The notes under the pieces are model-generated. The model saw only the letters and a program-made list of their open reading frames with translations. It made no database searches and was not told the DNA's origin. Source: Gnetum montanum (lineage: Eukaryota > Streptophyta > Gnetopsida > Gnetales > Gnetaceae). From it: a stretch of DNA of 64,000 nucleotides. Each line of letters opens with the position of its first letter. Position 1 is the stretch's first letter. This document shows positions 20,216 through 30,630 of this stretch, in pieces. Location of the stretch: NCBI GenBank assembly GCA_015680685.1, contig MNCI01014483.1, forward strand, positions 62,001 to 126,000, given 5' to 3'. The position numbers and the translations under genes are program-made.

Positions 20216-21625
20216 GGAGGAGAACTCACTATTAGACTAGTTTGTTGACAAACTCCTATTTTCTGGTGTTGGTATTGAACAAGACACTAAAGAAATCAAT
20301 TGGTATGAGGAAATCCTATCCTATCTACTCACTCAAAAGATTCCAGAGGGTTGGGACCATAAGAAGAAATAATAGTTTCTTCACTCGGCTAAACACTTCA
20401 TGGAGATCAATAGTAATCTATATAACATTTGCATGAATGATCTAGTACAATGGTGTTTCCCTAATATAAATAAGCTATGTGTTCTCTAAGATGCACATGA
20501 GGGTCCTTGTGGGGGTCACTATGTTGAAAGGCAAATCATCATTAAGATCCTCATGACAGGGTACTACTAGCTTACACTCTTTAAGGATATCCATTACTTC
20601 GTTTAATCCTATGATAGATGAACACATGATGGGGGGATGAATACTCATATGGAAAGGCCCCAATAATGTATCTAATCATTAGAGGATTTCAATCTTTGAG
20701 GAATTGACTTTATGGAATCCATCAAACTCATATTCAATGCAAAGGACCATATAATTGTATCTATTGACTATTGTATGAATGAACTAAAGTTGTTGGTTGT
20801 CATTAACTATAGATCATTTATGATGGTCTTATTTGTATAATAATATGTTATAAATAGGTTTGGTATGCCAAGGGCACTTATTTCTGATAATGGTACAAAT
20901 TTCATGGGCATCACTTTTTGCAAACTCATGCAACACTAAGGGGTCAAGCATAAATTAACAACTCCATAACACCCCCAAAAAAATGTTCAAGATGAGGTAA
21001 CTAATAGAGAGATAAAAAAAATACTAACATAAATAGTTATTAAATATAGAAGAGACTAGAGCTTTAAACTTAATGATGCTCTTTGGGCTTATCATTCAAC
21101 ATGAAAACTTCTTGTAGGATACTCTCCCTCTGAGCTTGTGTATAGAAAATTTACAAAACTTCTTATCTAAGAATATTTCTATATGCTTTCAACAACATGC
21201 GATTTAGACTTGGGACTAAGCCTAGCAAAGAAAGAAAGATTGATGAGCCTCAACATGGTAGATCAAAACCAATTAGTGGCCCTATCATCAAAAAAGAGTG
21301 CACAAGGTATACAATAAATGATGACATGACCTTAGTTAAGTTTCAACTAGGAGATAAGATGCTCTACTAGAAACCCATGCATGTTCTTCAATGAACAAAA
21401 TTTCAAACAATATGGGAGAGGCCTTACATTATCAATGAAATCTTTCCATTTGGGACCATGTTGATCTATCATCTTGATAGCCTGAATAAAAACTTATTAG
21501 TTAATACTCAAAAAATAATCCTTTCCATAAATAATGAGTAACTAGTGGATACAATGCCTCAACAAATGATCAAACATGCTTTGAATCTTCCCCTTCCAAC
21601 ATAGTCATGGGGAAGATGGCCATCC
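20216..21625 (+). pseudogene. Ty3/gypsy integrase (outer element)
   Basis: Decayed integrase. The core includes a SDNGTNFMGITF tract at 20883-20920 and a PYIINEIFPFG tract near 21420-21455 corresponding to the GPY/F region. The zinc-binding end (20500-20650) is barely readable. Sequence downstream of 21625 is no longer coding-like. Confidence 0.65.
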
Positions 21626-22652
21626 ATGCTGAGATTCAACAAAGTGGCTCCTCAATTTTTAACTTTTTTATTTTATGATATCGTTAGTACATTTTCCATT
21701 TTCTTGGGTATTTTACATCTTTTCTATATTTTATTTTATTTGAATTCCTCCTCAAATTTTTTTCCTTTTTCTTTATCATCATTAGGACTTGGTGCCAAGC
21801 TATAGTTACTTCTCGATGGTGGTTGGAAGCTTTATTGATTAATTGATTGCAAAATGAATGGATTTTATTTTAGAATTTTGATGTTTGCTAACGGGACATT
21901 GATTCTTCTCATCTTAATAGGCAATGAGTCAATGTCATCCACCACTCCATTTAATTGTATGCTATTTCCTTGTTTTGAAAATGTGAGGTTCATTTCTAAT
22001 AAAAACTTATAACTAATTGGTGACCTTTGTACTTTTCAAACTTATGATGGGTTAAGTGGATAGACAAAGGTGTGAATTCAAAGGGATTTGTAACTTTTAT
22101 ACCTACCTATGATTTGAGTTACATGATTATTTCCATGGACTTATTATCATTCTACCATAGAATAATAAATAGGAAGCAATGTCTTTGCATTATGTGACTC
22201 CCATTTGAGAAAAAATTGAAATTCAAAGAACACCCCTTAGACACAATAATGGATTACAAGAACTAGTTATGGGGCTAGAAAGACATGTTACCCATGCTTG
22301 AAGATACCCCTCTAACTAAGGCCCTCTGCACTTCCTACTTCTTTTTTCTTCTTCTTTAGGAATGATGAATGCTTGGTGGGGATGTTCCTATCTCTTAGAG
22401 GGTGGAATGATCTAAAGTGTTGATGTGAAGTCATTGGAAGTGGATGGTCTTGATTTATACTAAGCAAGGAAGTTCTCAAGTCATAATTACTCACATCTTC
22501 CACAAGGTACATCATGTGACCACTATGGAAAAATTCATTCCATACTCTCTCTTATCTATTGATTTTTTCATAAACCACATCACTACCTCTTTTTATGAAT
22601 GTTTTGATTAGTTCATTTAATAAATAGTTGAAATTATTTAATAAATTATTTG
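21626..22652. other. Non-coding stretch
   Basis: AT-rich sequence after the outer gypsy integrase; probably its 3' untranslated part. I see no LTR boundary, gene or repeat I can name here. Confidence 0.4.
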
Positions 22653-22824
22653 TGTTGGCACATTTTGGCCATTTCATGGAACATGTTGGCATCATGAAAT
22701 TAATTAAAGGAAGGTTTTTGTAGTTGGAGAAGTGGCAAGAATTTCAATTTTTAGAAAAGGAGAAATAGCATCGAACTAAAAAAAATGAAATCTCCTTTCA
22801 AACTTCTTAAGAGAAATAACACAA

Positions 22825-22835
22825 TGGTATCAGAG
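22825..22835 (+). promoter_or_regulatory. Initiator-Met primer-site-like motif inside U3
   Basis: TGGTATCAGAG preceded by ACAA, exactly the start of a tRNA-iMet primer site, but located 170 bp inside the LTR rather than after it. The right LTR has TGATATCAGAG at 33102-33112. It may mark a nested retroelement remnant that brought in the captured block. Confidence 0.4.
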
Positions 22836-22938
22836 TGTAGGGTGGTATCCTTAAAATATTATAACAAGATGAAGAGTTTTCTAGCAAGTCCAGAAATCTT
22901 TGATGACTTTTATTTGAAAACCAGAAAAACAACAATAG

Positions 22939-23250
22939 GGCAACAAAACCACTCCCTCCATGGTTGCCTTTACTACCACTGAATGGCTTGTGGGTTGAGC
23001 TACCATGAATCAATTTGCATGGAACCACCAAAATACTATCTTTTATGCCAAGAGGATTATTGCCAGATGCTTTTCAAACCCTAGTATTTATACTGATAAT
23101 GCCATTCAGTTATTTTTGGTAATTGCTAGCCCTAAAGGAAAACCACTAATAGAGGTAAGTTTCAAGGGTGGAAATAAATGATTTACTATAGAGGAGATAT
23201 CTTCCATGGTGCTGGCTAAAGTGAAGAAAATTTGAGCAAAAATGACCAAC
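22939..23250 (+). pseudogene. Captured HSP70 nucleotide-binding-domain fragment (5' LTR)
   Basis: About 100 codons of an HSP70 ATPase domain. The frame reads GNKTTPSMVAFTTTE, then [34 protein letters not shown] and EEISSMVLAKVKKI. These correspond, in order and spacing, to the family motifs GN-R-TTPS-x-VAFT, NTVFDAKRLIGR, KP-x-I-x-V-x-[YF]KG and EEISSMVL-x-KM. Two internal stops are present. No intron interrupts the NTIF-[DY]AK site, where plant cytosolic HSP70 genes commonly have one. This suggests an mRNA-derived capture. Sense orientation relative to the element; same insert in the 3' LTR. Confidence 0.9.
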
Positions 23251-23318
23251 GAACAGGACCAAGGTCCACAAACAAAATTCCAGTGCATCTTCGTGAAGTA
23301 AAACACAAGCTTTGAGCC

Positions 23319-23552
23319 TCAAACACACAAAGCAATGAAGAAATTAACCAAATTATTGTCTTTCACTTCCTCCATTGATAAGAAATTAATGTCGATGATG
23401 TTCGCTCCTATCTCATGAACTATTGTGTCGGTCGGCTTTCCATGATGATGTTCTTCCATCTCCATCTTTGAAGTAAACCCTTTTCCATTTTCCAAACTTT
23501 TCTCAGTCATTGGCTTCAAACTACTTTGAGCAGCAGTGGCCAGCATGAACAT
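23319..23552 (-). CDS. Unassigned 77-codon ORF in LTR captured block
   Basis: Open on the - strand, with a His-rich tract MEMEEHHHGK. The 3' LTR has the same sequence with two stops (33650-33880). I do not recognise it. It may be a captured piece or chance. The 3' LTR comparison does not show obvious protein-level constraint. Confidence 0.2.
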   Translation of the reverse strand: MFMLATAAQSSLKPMTEKSLENGKGFTSKMEMEEHHHGKPTDTIVHEIGANIIDINFLSMEEVKDNNLVNFFIALCV

Positions 23553-23654
23553 TGCTACTCTTCATGTAAAGGATACATCATTTTGGCATCATTTTTCAGA
23601 TACAGATCTATTTTAATTGAGGCGACTCAAAGGTTGGAAGCTTTAAGAACAACT

Positions 23655-23740
23655 CCAACGTAGTTTTTGGGAGATTGACAAAAAAAAGGGATGTGGTCTC
23701 ATGGGATGCAGTGAATAGGGTTTCACAGCGTGGCTCTGTC
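23655..23740 (+). pseudogene. Possible PPR-protein fragment (5' LTR)
   Basis: VVFGRLTKKRDVVSWDAVNR resembles the pentatricopeptide PLS-class signature VF-D-x-M-x-x-RDVVSWNAMI. The 3' LTR (33997-34060) reads RDVVSRNAVNR, so the ancestor may have had the family's SWNA. It is too short for certainty. Sense orientation, between the HSP70 and UGT pieces. Confidence 0.35.
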
Positions 23741-24048
23741 CAGCGAGACTTACTTAAATTGGAAAATCTAATTTCAGTCCTTCTCCTATGTGAGTTAATG
23801 ATGAGGAAAGGTTTGTTTCTTCTCTCTAGAGATAATCCTTGCGAATTTGGTTTTGGACCGATATCTAAATCACATGGATTCAAAGATGTGGTTGAGAGCA
23901 TAGGTCGAAATACTTGATAACCATGTGCTATAGATTCACGATTCCAAATAATTTTTGAGGAACTGTTCATGTCCGATTAGGGAGCATGAATAGAATCACA
24001 TTAAATTAGCTACGACAAGAAGGCAATCAAGATTCAAGGCATCGGCAT

Positions 24049-24215
24049 GAGATGGACTTCAGAAAACAAGAAGAAGTCAGGATTGGTATTGTATGTTAGC
24101 TTTGGTAGCATGGCTGTGTTCGGTGAGTAGTGGTTGTAGGAGTGGGCACTAGGAATAGAGTAGAGCATGTGTCCATTTCTACGGGTTTTGCGAACGGACA
24201 AGGAAGGAATGAAAT
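24049..24215 (+). pseudogene. Captured UDP-glycosyltransferase-like fragment (5' LTR)
   Basis: Reads KKSGLVLYVSFGSMAVFGE, stop, then ALGIE and SMCPFLRVLRTD. Plant family-1 UGTs carry VLYVSFGS-x-A followed by EL-A-x-GLE-x-S-x-x-PFLWV-x-R at this spacing, just before the PSPG box, which is not reached. Stops are at Gln or Glu positions. The 3' LTR copy is at 34381-34545. Sense orientation. Confidence 0.6.
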
Positions 24216-24877
24216 AAGCCAGCTATTGAAGAATGACCAACTAGCTGATTACTCCCCACCATTCTTGCAACTATCACCTATAATCCACGTAGGTGTGTCT
24301 GCATCCCCCTTGTTCTAGAGTTCATTTCCCAATCTAGTTGTCACCTCATCAGTTAACAATGACCCACTCGATACTAATGTGATTTACGCACATGTCTTTC
24401 AGCAACGATTTACTAGTACATTGAGTTCGAAGACAATAAGTTCCAAAAAGTGCAAATGTAGATGATTTATTTATACAAGCTTGCAAGGATTGACTTTCTT
24501 GATTTGAAAGACCATGCAGCCGCCACCACCAACATCTACACTAAGGTGGATGTTGAATTACTTTCTTACTATTACTAAGGTTTCATACACGGTGGTTAAT
24601 GATATTTAACAATTGAAAACTTAAACAAAAATAAAATGAAAATTATATAGAGATATTATTATATATGTTGTGATTTCTTATGAAAGAAATATTTGTAATA
24701 TTTGTAAAGACACATGCCAATGTTAGCATGATTTTCTCTTAACTTCATGTATAAGTTATAACTTCCTAACTTGTTGGGAAAGTAATATCTCCTAACTTGT
24801 TGGGCAAGTTATAACTTCCTTACTTGGGATAGAAGTTACCAAAGATATTTTGTAATATCTAACTACCTATGAGACCC

Positions 24878-24885
24878 TATAAAAA
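24878..24885 (+). promoter_or_regulatory. LTR TATA box (5' LTR)
   Basis: TATAAAAA in the context GACCCTATAAAAATGG. The solo LTR has TATAAAAA at 47155-47162 in the same context; the 3' LTR has lost it (CCCTAAAAAAAGG near 35145). It puts about 2.2 kb of LTR, including the captured block, in U3. Confidence 0.6.
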
Positions 24886-26109
24886 TGGTTCAAGGATTAG
24901 AAGAAAAGGGACACACTCTTGGGAGGACACACTTTGGGATTTGCCAAAAGCATTGGAAAAGAAGACATTGTGAAAGATTGCTTGTAAGATGACTTGTTAA
25001 AGACAACATTTAAGCCTCTTTTTCATAGTCCTATGAGTTATGATTATTATTATTTATTTATTTTAAATTTTTTAGCTAGTGGTTTAGATAGTATCATGCT
25101 CTGCAAGTAATTTTGGGATTTTTAGATTGCTCTTATTGTTCTTATTGCATGATAGAAATTTTCTATTACAACTTTGCTATAGAAGAGCTTGTGTTTGAAA
25201 GCCTTAAGAGAATTTTAGTAGTGAATTTTATTAATGTGAAATGTGTAAGAATTGCTATTGAGATTGTTGTAAGAGAGCCTCTGCATGTAGTCAAGTTGTT
25301 GAACGATTCAATAGTCAAGAGGGTTCAGAAAATTTTTGGTATTTTGATAGGACCAGAATAGCTTCTTTTATCATTAAAGTGAATCTTTGTGGTATATAAA
25401 TCAAAAATTGTCAAGTATTTTGAAGGTTCTATTGAATGCAATTGTTTCTGTCCATTATCTAGGAAAAATAGAGTCTCGTATGTGATAGTTTACACAACAA
25501 TTTTTTGGGTAACATAGTAGGATTTTCTTGAAGAAATTGCTTATTTGAGCCTTGGAAGTTTGAAATATTTGTAGTTATTGAATTTGGGATAGCTTTGTTG
25601 AGAAGTTTTTACTTGTATCATTTTACCTTGTTTAAATATTTGAGATCTTTTTACAAATCTGCTTTCTTTTTCGCTTCTTTCTATTTCCATTGAATTTCGC
25701 TCTATTTCTACTTTTCTTCTGGAACTATCTCTTCCTCTGGGTAAAATTAGAAGTAGATTCGTAAAGTTGTGCTTAAATTTTTTTTCAAAACTTTATCTGT
25801 TACAAGTAGGTATTATAAGGACTGCATAGACTAGGCAATTAAACAGAATAGGAACTCTCAGTAACTCACAGTATTTTGCAAAGTTGGCTGAATCTCTTTA
25901 AGATAAGTCATTCATAGTTTTACACACAGCCCAATCGTTTCATTTTTCATAATAACATACCACAACAACACACACACATACTCACATTAACTACTAAGTC
26001 TATTTGGAGGTATTTGGACCTTACTGTTGCCAGAGACCAGCACGCACCTAAATCTTGTTCGAGGACACTCGTTGGTGAGTGCATCCCAAATGGTCACCAA
26101 CAGTTCTTT

Positions 26110-26127
26110 TGGCACTAGAAGGAGGGC
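26110..26127 (+). promoter_or_regulatory. Putative primer binding site
   Basis: TGGCACTAGAAGGAGGGC starts 8 bp after the LTR end. It begins with TGG as complements of tRNA 3' CCA do. I cannot assign the tRNA. Confidence 0.5.
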
Positions 26128-26227
26128 TGAAAATTTAGCCTCTAAGTTCATAAGCCTTATAATTTTAGCACATCAACCATTCTTTGTTACTATAAAGGCT
26201 TAAGAAACTAAATACTATTTTCAGTTC

Positions 26228-28066
26228 ATGACCAAGAAGATTGATTGTTTGGAAAATTTAAAATTTTCAAAAGATATTCTTGATTCTAAGATTGATTCTT
26301 TATCAGAAGAGGAACAAAAGAAAGTTTATGAATTAGGAACAAGTAGTGGAGTGACAACTAGAAAATGAAGAAGATCACCCATTATATCTGGTTAATCGAT
26401 TTATAAGAGAAGTTCTAGAAAGTCTATAAGTTCAATTATTCAAAGGAATAGGATGGAAAATCCTTGTCAAAGAGTTATACCATTAGGATTTCAAAATTAA
26501 AATGATTTTCCTAAGGTAGTTTACAAATATTTTCCTGAGCCTTTCATTCCTGGAAAAGCTTATTTAGCTAAAGAATATATTCACATGTTTGAGTTAGCTT
26601 TAGCTCATGCAAAGATTCAACATCAAGACCAAGCATGTAGGTTGTTTGTATCAAATTTAAAGGATATGGCTCAGATTTGGTATTCAAACTTACCAAGTAA
26701 TAATATTACAAGTTGGGATGACATGAAGAATATTTTCTTGGCCTATTTTGGTAATCAATTTGATCAACAACAACTATCCTATGGGCTGATACAGGCTAAG
26801 CAAGGAGTTAAAGACTAAATTAGAGATTTTAACATCAAGTTTCAATGAATTTGTGTACTCTTTGAAAGACAATATAGACCATCAAAAGAAATGCTTAAAG
26901 AAACTTATCTTAAGTCTTTCAACCCCAACATTTTAATTTGGCTAAGGAGAACTCCAAACTTAACTACACTAAATGACTACTTTAGTGAAGCTATACAGTT
27001 AGAAAAATAGTTGAAATTGAATCTTGAAGAAAATTTTTCAATTCAAAAAAGAGAAGAAAGAGTAGAATCTGAAAAATTTAAAGTTTTACCAAGTCTGTCT
27101 CATGTTAAGATAGAGCAAGAACATGAAAGAGTAGAATCTGAAAAATGACAATTAATGAGATATTTGTCTAACAAAATAGTGAAGCTTGAAAAACCCTTGT
27201 CAAGAGTTAATATCAAGGAAGAAAGGAAAAATAGAAAGTATAAACATCAAGACACTAAGTTAGTAGAAGATGAGGATGAAATTGACCTAATTATGTCCAA
27301 ATTTCTTAATATTGAATCTAAAAATGAATTATCTAGTGTTCATTATGCAAGTAAATCTTCTAGCAATGGATCTAGCGATACTTCTTCTCTATCAAGTTTT
27401 GAAGAAGATATGTCTTCAGATAAGGAATGCGATAACAATGAGGAAAATGGATATAATCTTCAATAAAAAGAACAATTTACATCTAGACCTGCAAATTTTA
27501 TTACTAATCCATCTACTAAGAGAAAATCTTTTGAGACAAATAGAAGAGATAAGAATAAAGGTAAAGACAATCAAGTAGAGCAGAGCACTCCAAATTAGTC
27601 TTTTAATAAATGGATAAAGAAAACAAGCTTTATTGGTGATGGAGAGTATGATTTGATTGAAGACCTTAAACATGTTAAGGCCAATATTAGCTTTTATCAG
27701 TTGCTTCAAATATGAGATAAGCAAAGAAAGGCTTTGGAGTTCATTAAAGGTAAAAGAAGAGTTAGAGAATCAGAGTTAAGTTATGTGTCTAATAATGATG
27801 AGAAATTAAAGACCACGTATGATAAGGAATCTCCTCCTTTCCTTTTGATAATGAAATTAAAGGATATATACTTACACAATTGTTTGATTGATTCTGGAGC
27901 TACGTCTACTATAATGTCATTTTCTATATGTAAGAAACTTGGTTTGATTCCTGAAAAATCAAATAAAAAGATTGTTCAAGTGGATAAAAGTAGAGTGAAG
28001 ATTGTGGGTCAATTACCAAATGTTCTATTGAAATTTATTTTGAACCCCGCGTCAGAAGTAGAGTAA
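26228..28066 (+). pseudogene. Gag-protease of long-LTR gypsy element
   Basis: One frame spans the region from ATG 26228 (MTKKIDCLENLKFSKDIL) with about eight stops. The Gag core has ACRLFVSNLKDMAQIWYSNL and SWDDMKNIFLAYFGNQF (26635-26760), the usual retrotransposon Gag pattern. A Lys/Glu-rich part and a Ser/Asp-rich acidic stretch follow (27300-27450). No zinc knuckle is seen. The tract EDLKHVKANISFYQLLQI (27660-27715) precedes the protease, whose active site LIDSGATSTIMSF (27890-27925) is intact. Downstream pol is in another frame. Confidence 0.85.
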
Positions 28067-28339
28067 TTATTCAAGTGGCAGATATACCAAATTCACAGAG
28101 TCTCTTATTGAGTAGAAGTTGGAGCAAGAATTTCTCAGGTTACATATCAACAAATTATTCTTACATATGGATACCTTGGAATGGAAAACCAAATCAAATA
28201 TACATCTATAGTAAACCTTTGATGATTGATAATATTACTTCAAATGGAAAAAGTAACATGGTTGAGAAAGGAGGTGTTGAAAATTTTTTTTGTACATTCC
28301 AAGAAAATTATAGTTTTGGAAAAGAACAATCAAAGAATG

Positions 28340-28790
28340 AGGATAAATGGGAGTTATAATTTGATGGTTCATGTAATTCAAAAGGTGCAATAATTGGTAT
28401 AGTTATATTTAGGAATGATTCACCTAAAATTCTCAAAGTAATTCATCTATCTTTCTTTTGTACTAACAACAAAGCTGAGTATGAAGCTTTATGTATTGGT
28501 ATAATAATAGATCTAGACAAAAGGATCAGAGTAATTACTATAAAAGGAAACTGAAGATTAATTTGTGAACAAGTAAAGGGTAACTATGTAGTAAAAAGCT
28601 CATTTATAAGACCTTATAAGCAACTTTCTTGTAAGATGTTAGATCAGTTTCAACATTGCAGAATAGAGCATGTAAACACAGTAGAGAATCTTATAGCAGA
28701 TGATTTGGCAAAGACATTCTCAACATTAGATATGCAAATAATAGAAAGTTATAAAGATCTAATGATTGAAGAAGAAAATTAGCCATTAGT
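28340..28790 (+). pseudogene. Additional RNase H-like domain upstream of RT
   Basis: Reads FDGSCNSKGAIIGIVIFRND, CTNNKAEYEALCIGI, RLICEQVKGNY and VENLIADDLAKTF. This is the archaeal-type RNase H pattern (DG-S, TNN-x-AEY-x-AL, D-S-x-L[IV], N-x-x-AD-x-LA) known as a second RNase H in plant Tat elements. D, E and the final D are present; the third (DS) has mutated to N-stop. It lies before the RT, in the same frame as RT and the ordinary RNase H. In Tat elements I know, the extra domain follows RT-RNase H. Confidence 0.8.
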
Positions 28791-28878
28791 ACCAGATAAT
28801 ATAATACATTTACAAGTATTTGAAGATGATGATCAAGTACTAAGATTTATGGAAAACAAACAAGAATTTTAGGGTCAA

Positions 28879-29760
28879 GTGATACCCAAAATGTCATCAA
28901 ACTCCAAAGCTAATTTCATTCCAAAATGGATGATTGACATGGAACATGAGTTCAAGAAAAAATTAGTTATTAGAAAGGATATAAAAAACCCTAATAGTCA
29001 AGCTTTTGAGGTAGTGAATTTAGGATTAGATAGGATGCCAAAGATGTTGAATGTTACAAAGGGAAGAGATTCGAGATTCAAGCAAAACTTGTTAACATGT
29101 GTAAGAAATAGTTTAGAAAATTTTTCTTGGTCTTATGATGATCTTAAATCTTTTAGACCAGACGTGATGACACATAAAATTCCTTTAATAGAAGGTTGTA
29201 AAATATTCAAGAAAAAACAAAGGAAATTTAATCCATCATTTGAACCAACTATGGAAATCAAAATGAAGAAGTTTTTGCAAGCATGAATCATATATCTAGT
29301 ACGATATTTAATATGGCTTGCTAACCTTGTTCTAGTGAGAAATAAAAATGATGATATAAGGCTTTGTGTAGATTTTAGAAATCTGAATGATGCCTCAAAA
29401 AAGGATAAGTATCAATTTCTAAGAATTGATGAGATGCTAATTAAAGTCTCAGGTTGTCAAATATATTTGTTCTTAGATGGTTTCTCAGGTTATAATAAAA
29501 TCATGGTACATAAGAATGATAGATACAAAACAACATTTATCACCAAATGAGGAACTTTCACTTACCAAAGAATTTCATTTGGATTGTCAAATGTTGGAGC
29601 TACTTTCCAAAAAGTAATGGATTTAGCATTTAAGGATTTATTAGGAAAATTTGTGGAGGTTTATTCGGATGATATTACAATATTCTCAAGGAAAAAGGAA
29701 GATCATATTAATCATCTTTAGCAAGATTTCGATAGATGTCATGAGTTTGGTATTTCATTA
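28879..29760 (+). pseudogene. Reverse transcriptase of long-LTR gypsy element
   Basis: N-terminal part 28879-29286 ends with ENFSWSYDDLKSFRPDVMTH; the fingers/palm include DDIRLCVDFRNLNDASKKDK, YLFLDGFSGYNKIMVHKND and TFTYQRISFGLSNVGATFQ. The catalytic YSDD is at about 29662. Three stops in one frame, so decay here is mild. Tat/Athila-like rather than chromovirus-like by these motifs. Confidence 0.88.
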
Positions 29761-30630
29761 AATCCTAAGAAGTGTATCTTCGGGGTTAAATCTGGAAGTT
29801 TATTAGGCCATGTGATATGTCAAAAAGGAATTGCCATAGACAATTCTCGAATCCAAGTAGTACAGAATATTGAGCATCCCACAAGTAAGAAATCTCTTAG
29901 ATCTTTCTTTGAGAAGATAAACTTTGTAAAAAAGTTCATCTCTGAGTTTACTGAAATTACCAAACCTTTGATGCATATGCTAAAAAAGGATGTTTAAGTA
30001 GAGAAAACACTAGAATCAGAGAGAGCTTTATTAGAAATTAAAATTTCTATACAAGAGGCTCCATATTTGGTAAAGTCTAGGCTTAAAGAAGATTTTTGGT
30101 TATATTATTTTGCTTCAAATGATTCTATCATTGTCGTTTTAACACAAAAAGATGATGAAGGTCAAGATGAACCAATTGGATTTTTTGGGTAACAGTAAAA
30201 AGGTTTAGAATTAAATTATTCAAGCTTAGAGAAACAAGCTTTTNTGTTAAAAGGTTTAGAATTAAATTATTCAAGCTTAGAGAAACAAGCTTTTGTAGTC
30301 ATTAAAGTACTTTAGAATTTTAAATATTATTTAGAAAGTTCATTAGTCCACATTATGCTAATTGAACTTGCAGTCAAGAAATTCCTAGCCAAAAATGAGA
30401 TTGGACTAAAAAAAGGAAAATGGCTTATAAAGTTGGAAAGTTTCAAATTTTCATTGGAAATATGCAACACAATTAAGGGAATGCGATTAGCCAAGTTAAT
30501 GACTAGAGAAAGTGAAGTATGTACACTTGACACCCATGAAGAGAATCGGTATGATGAAATTCTCAAATTTCTTAATACAAGGAAAATCCCAAATAATTTA
30601 ATTGCAAGTAAAAAGAGAGCTTTCTTCAAA
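29761..30630 (+). pseudogene. RT thumb and RNase H of long-LTR gypsy element
   Basis: NPKKCIFGVKSGSLLGHVIC, then SLRSFFEKINFVKKFISEFT (thumb/connection). The RNase H reads YFASNDSIIVVLTQKD, ELNYSSLEKQAFVVIKVL and FSLEICNTIKG. A 48-bp sequence is duplicated around a single N at 30244, an assembly scar rather than biology. Same frame as RT. Confidence 0.75.

Larger units (their letters stand above)
22653..26102 (+). repeat. 5' LTR (3.45 kb) with captured sequence in U3
   Basis: U3 runs to a TATAAAAA box at 24878-24885. The 22690-24540 part is absent from the related solo LTR at 45605-48477, which shares the first 35 bp and everything from about 24540 on. This non-shared block contains the HSP70, PPR-like and UGT-like fragments. 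Confidence 0.9.

Noticed and set aside
22825-22835. tRNA-Met gene
   Set aside because: Only the primer-site complement (TGGTATCAGAG) is present, not a tRNA.
27416-27724. 102-codon - strand frame
   Set aside because: Antisense shadow of the gag-protease frame.
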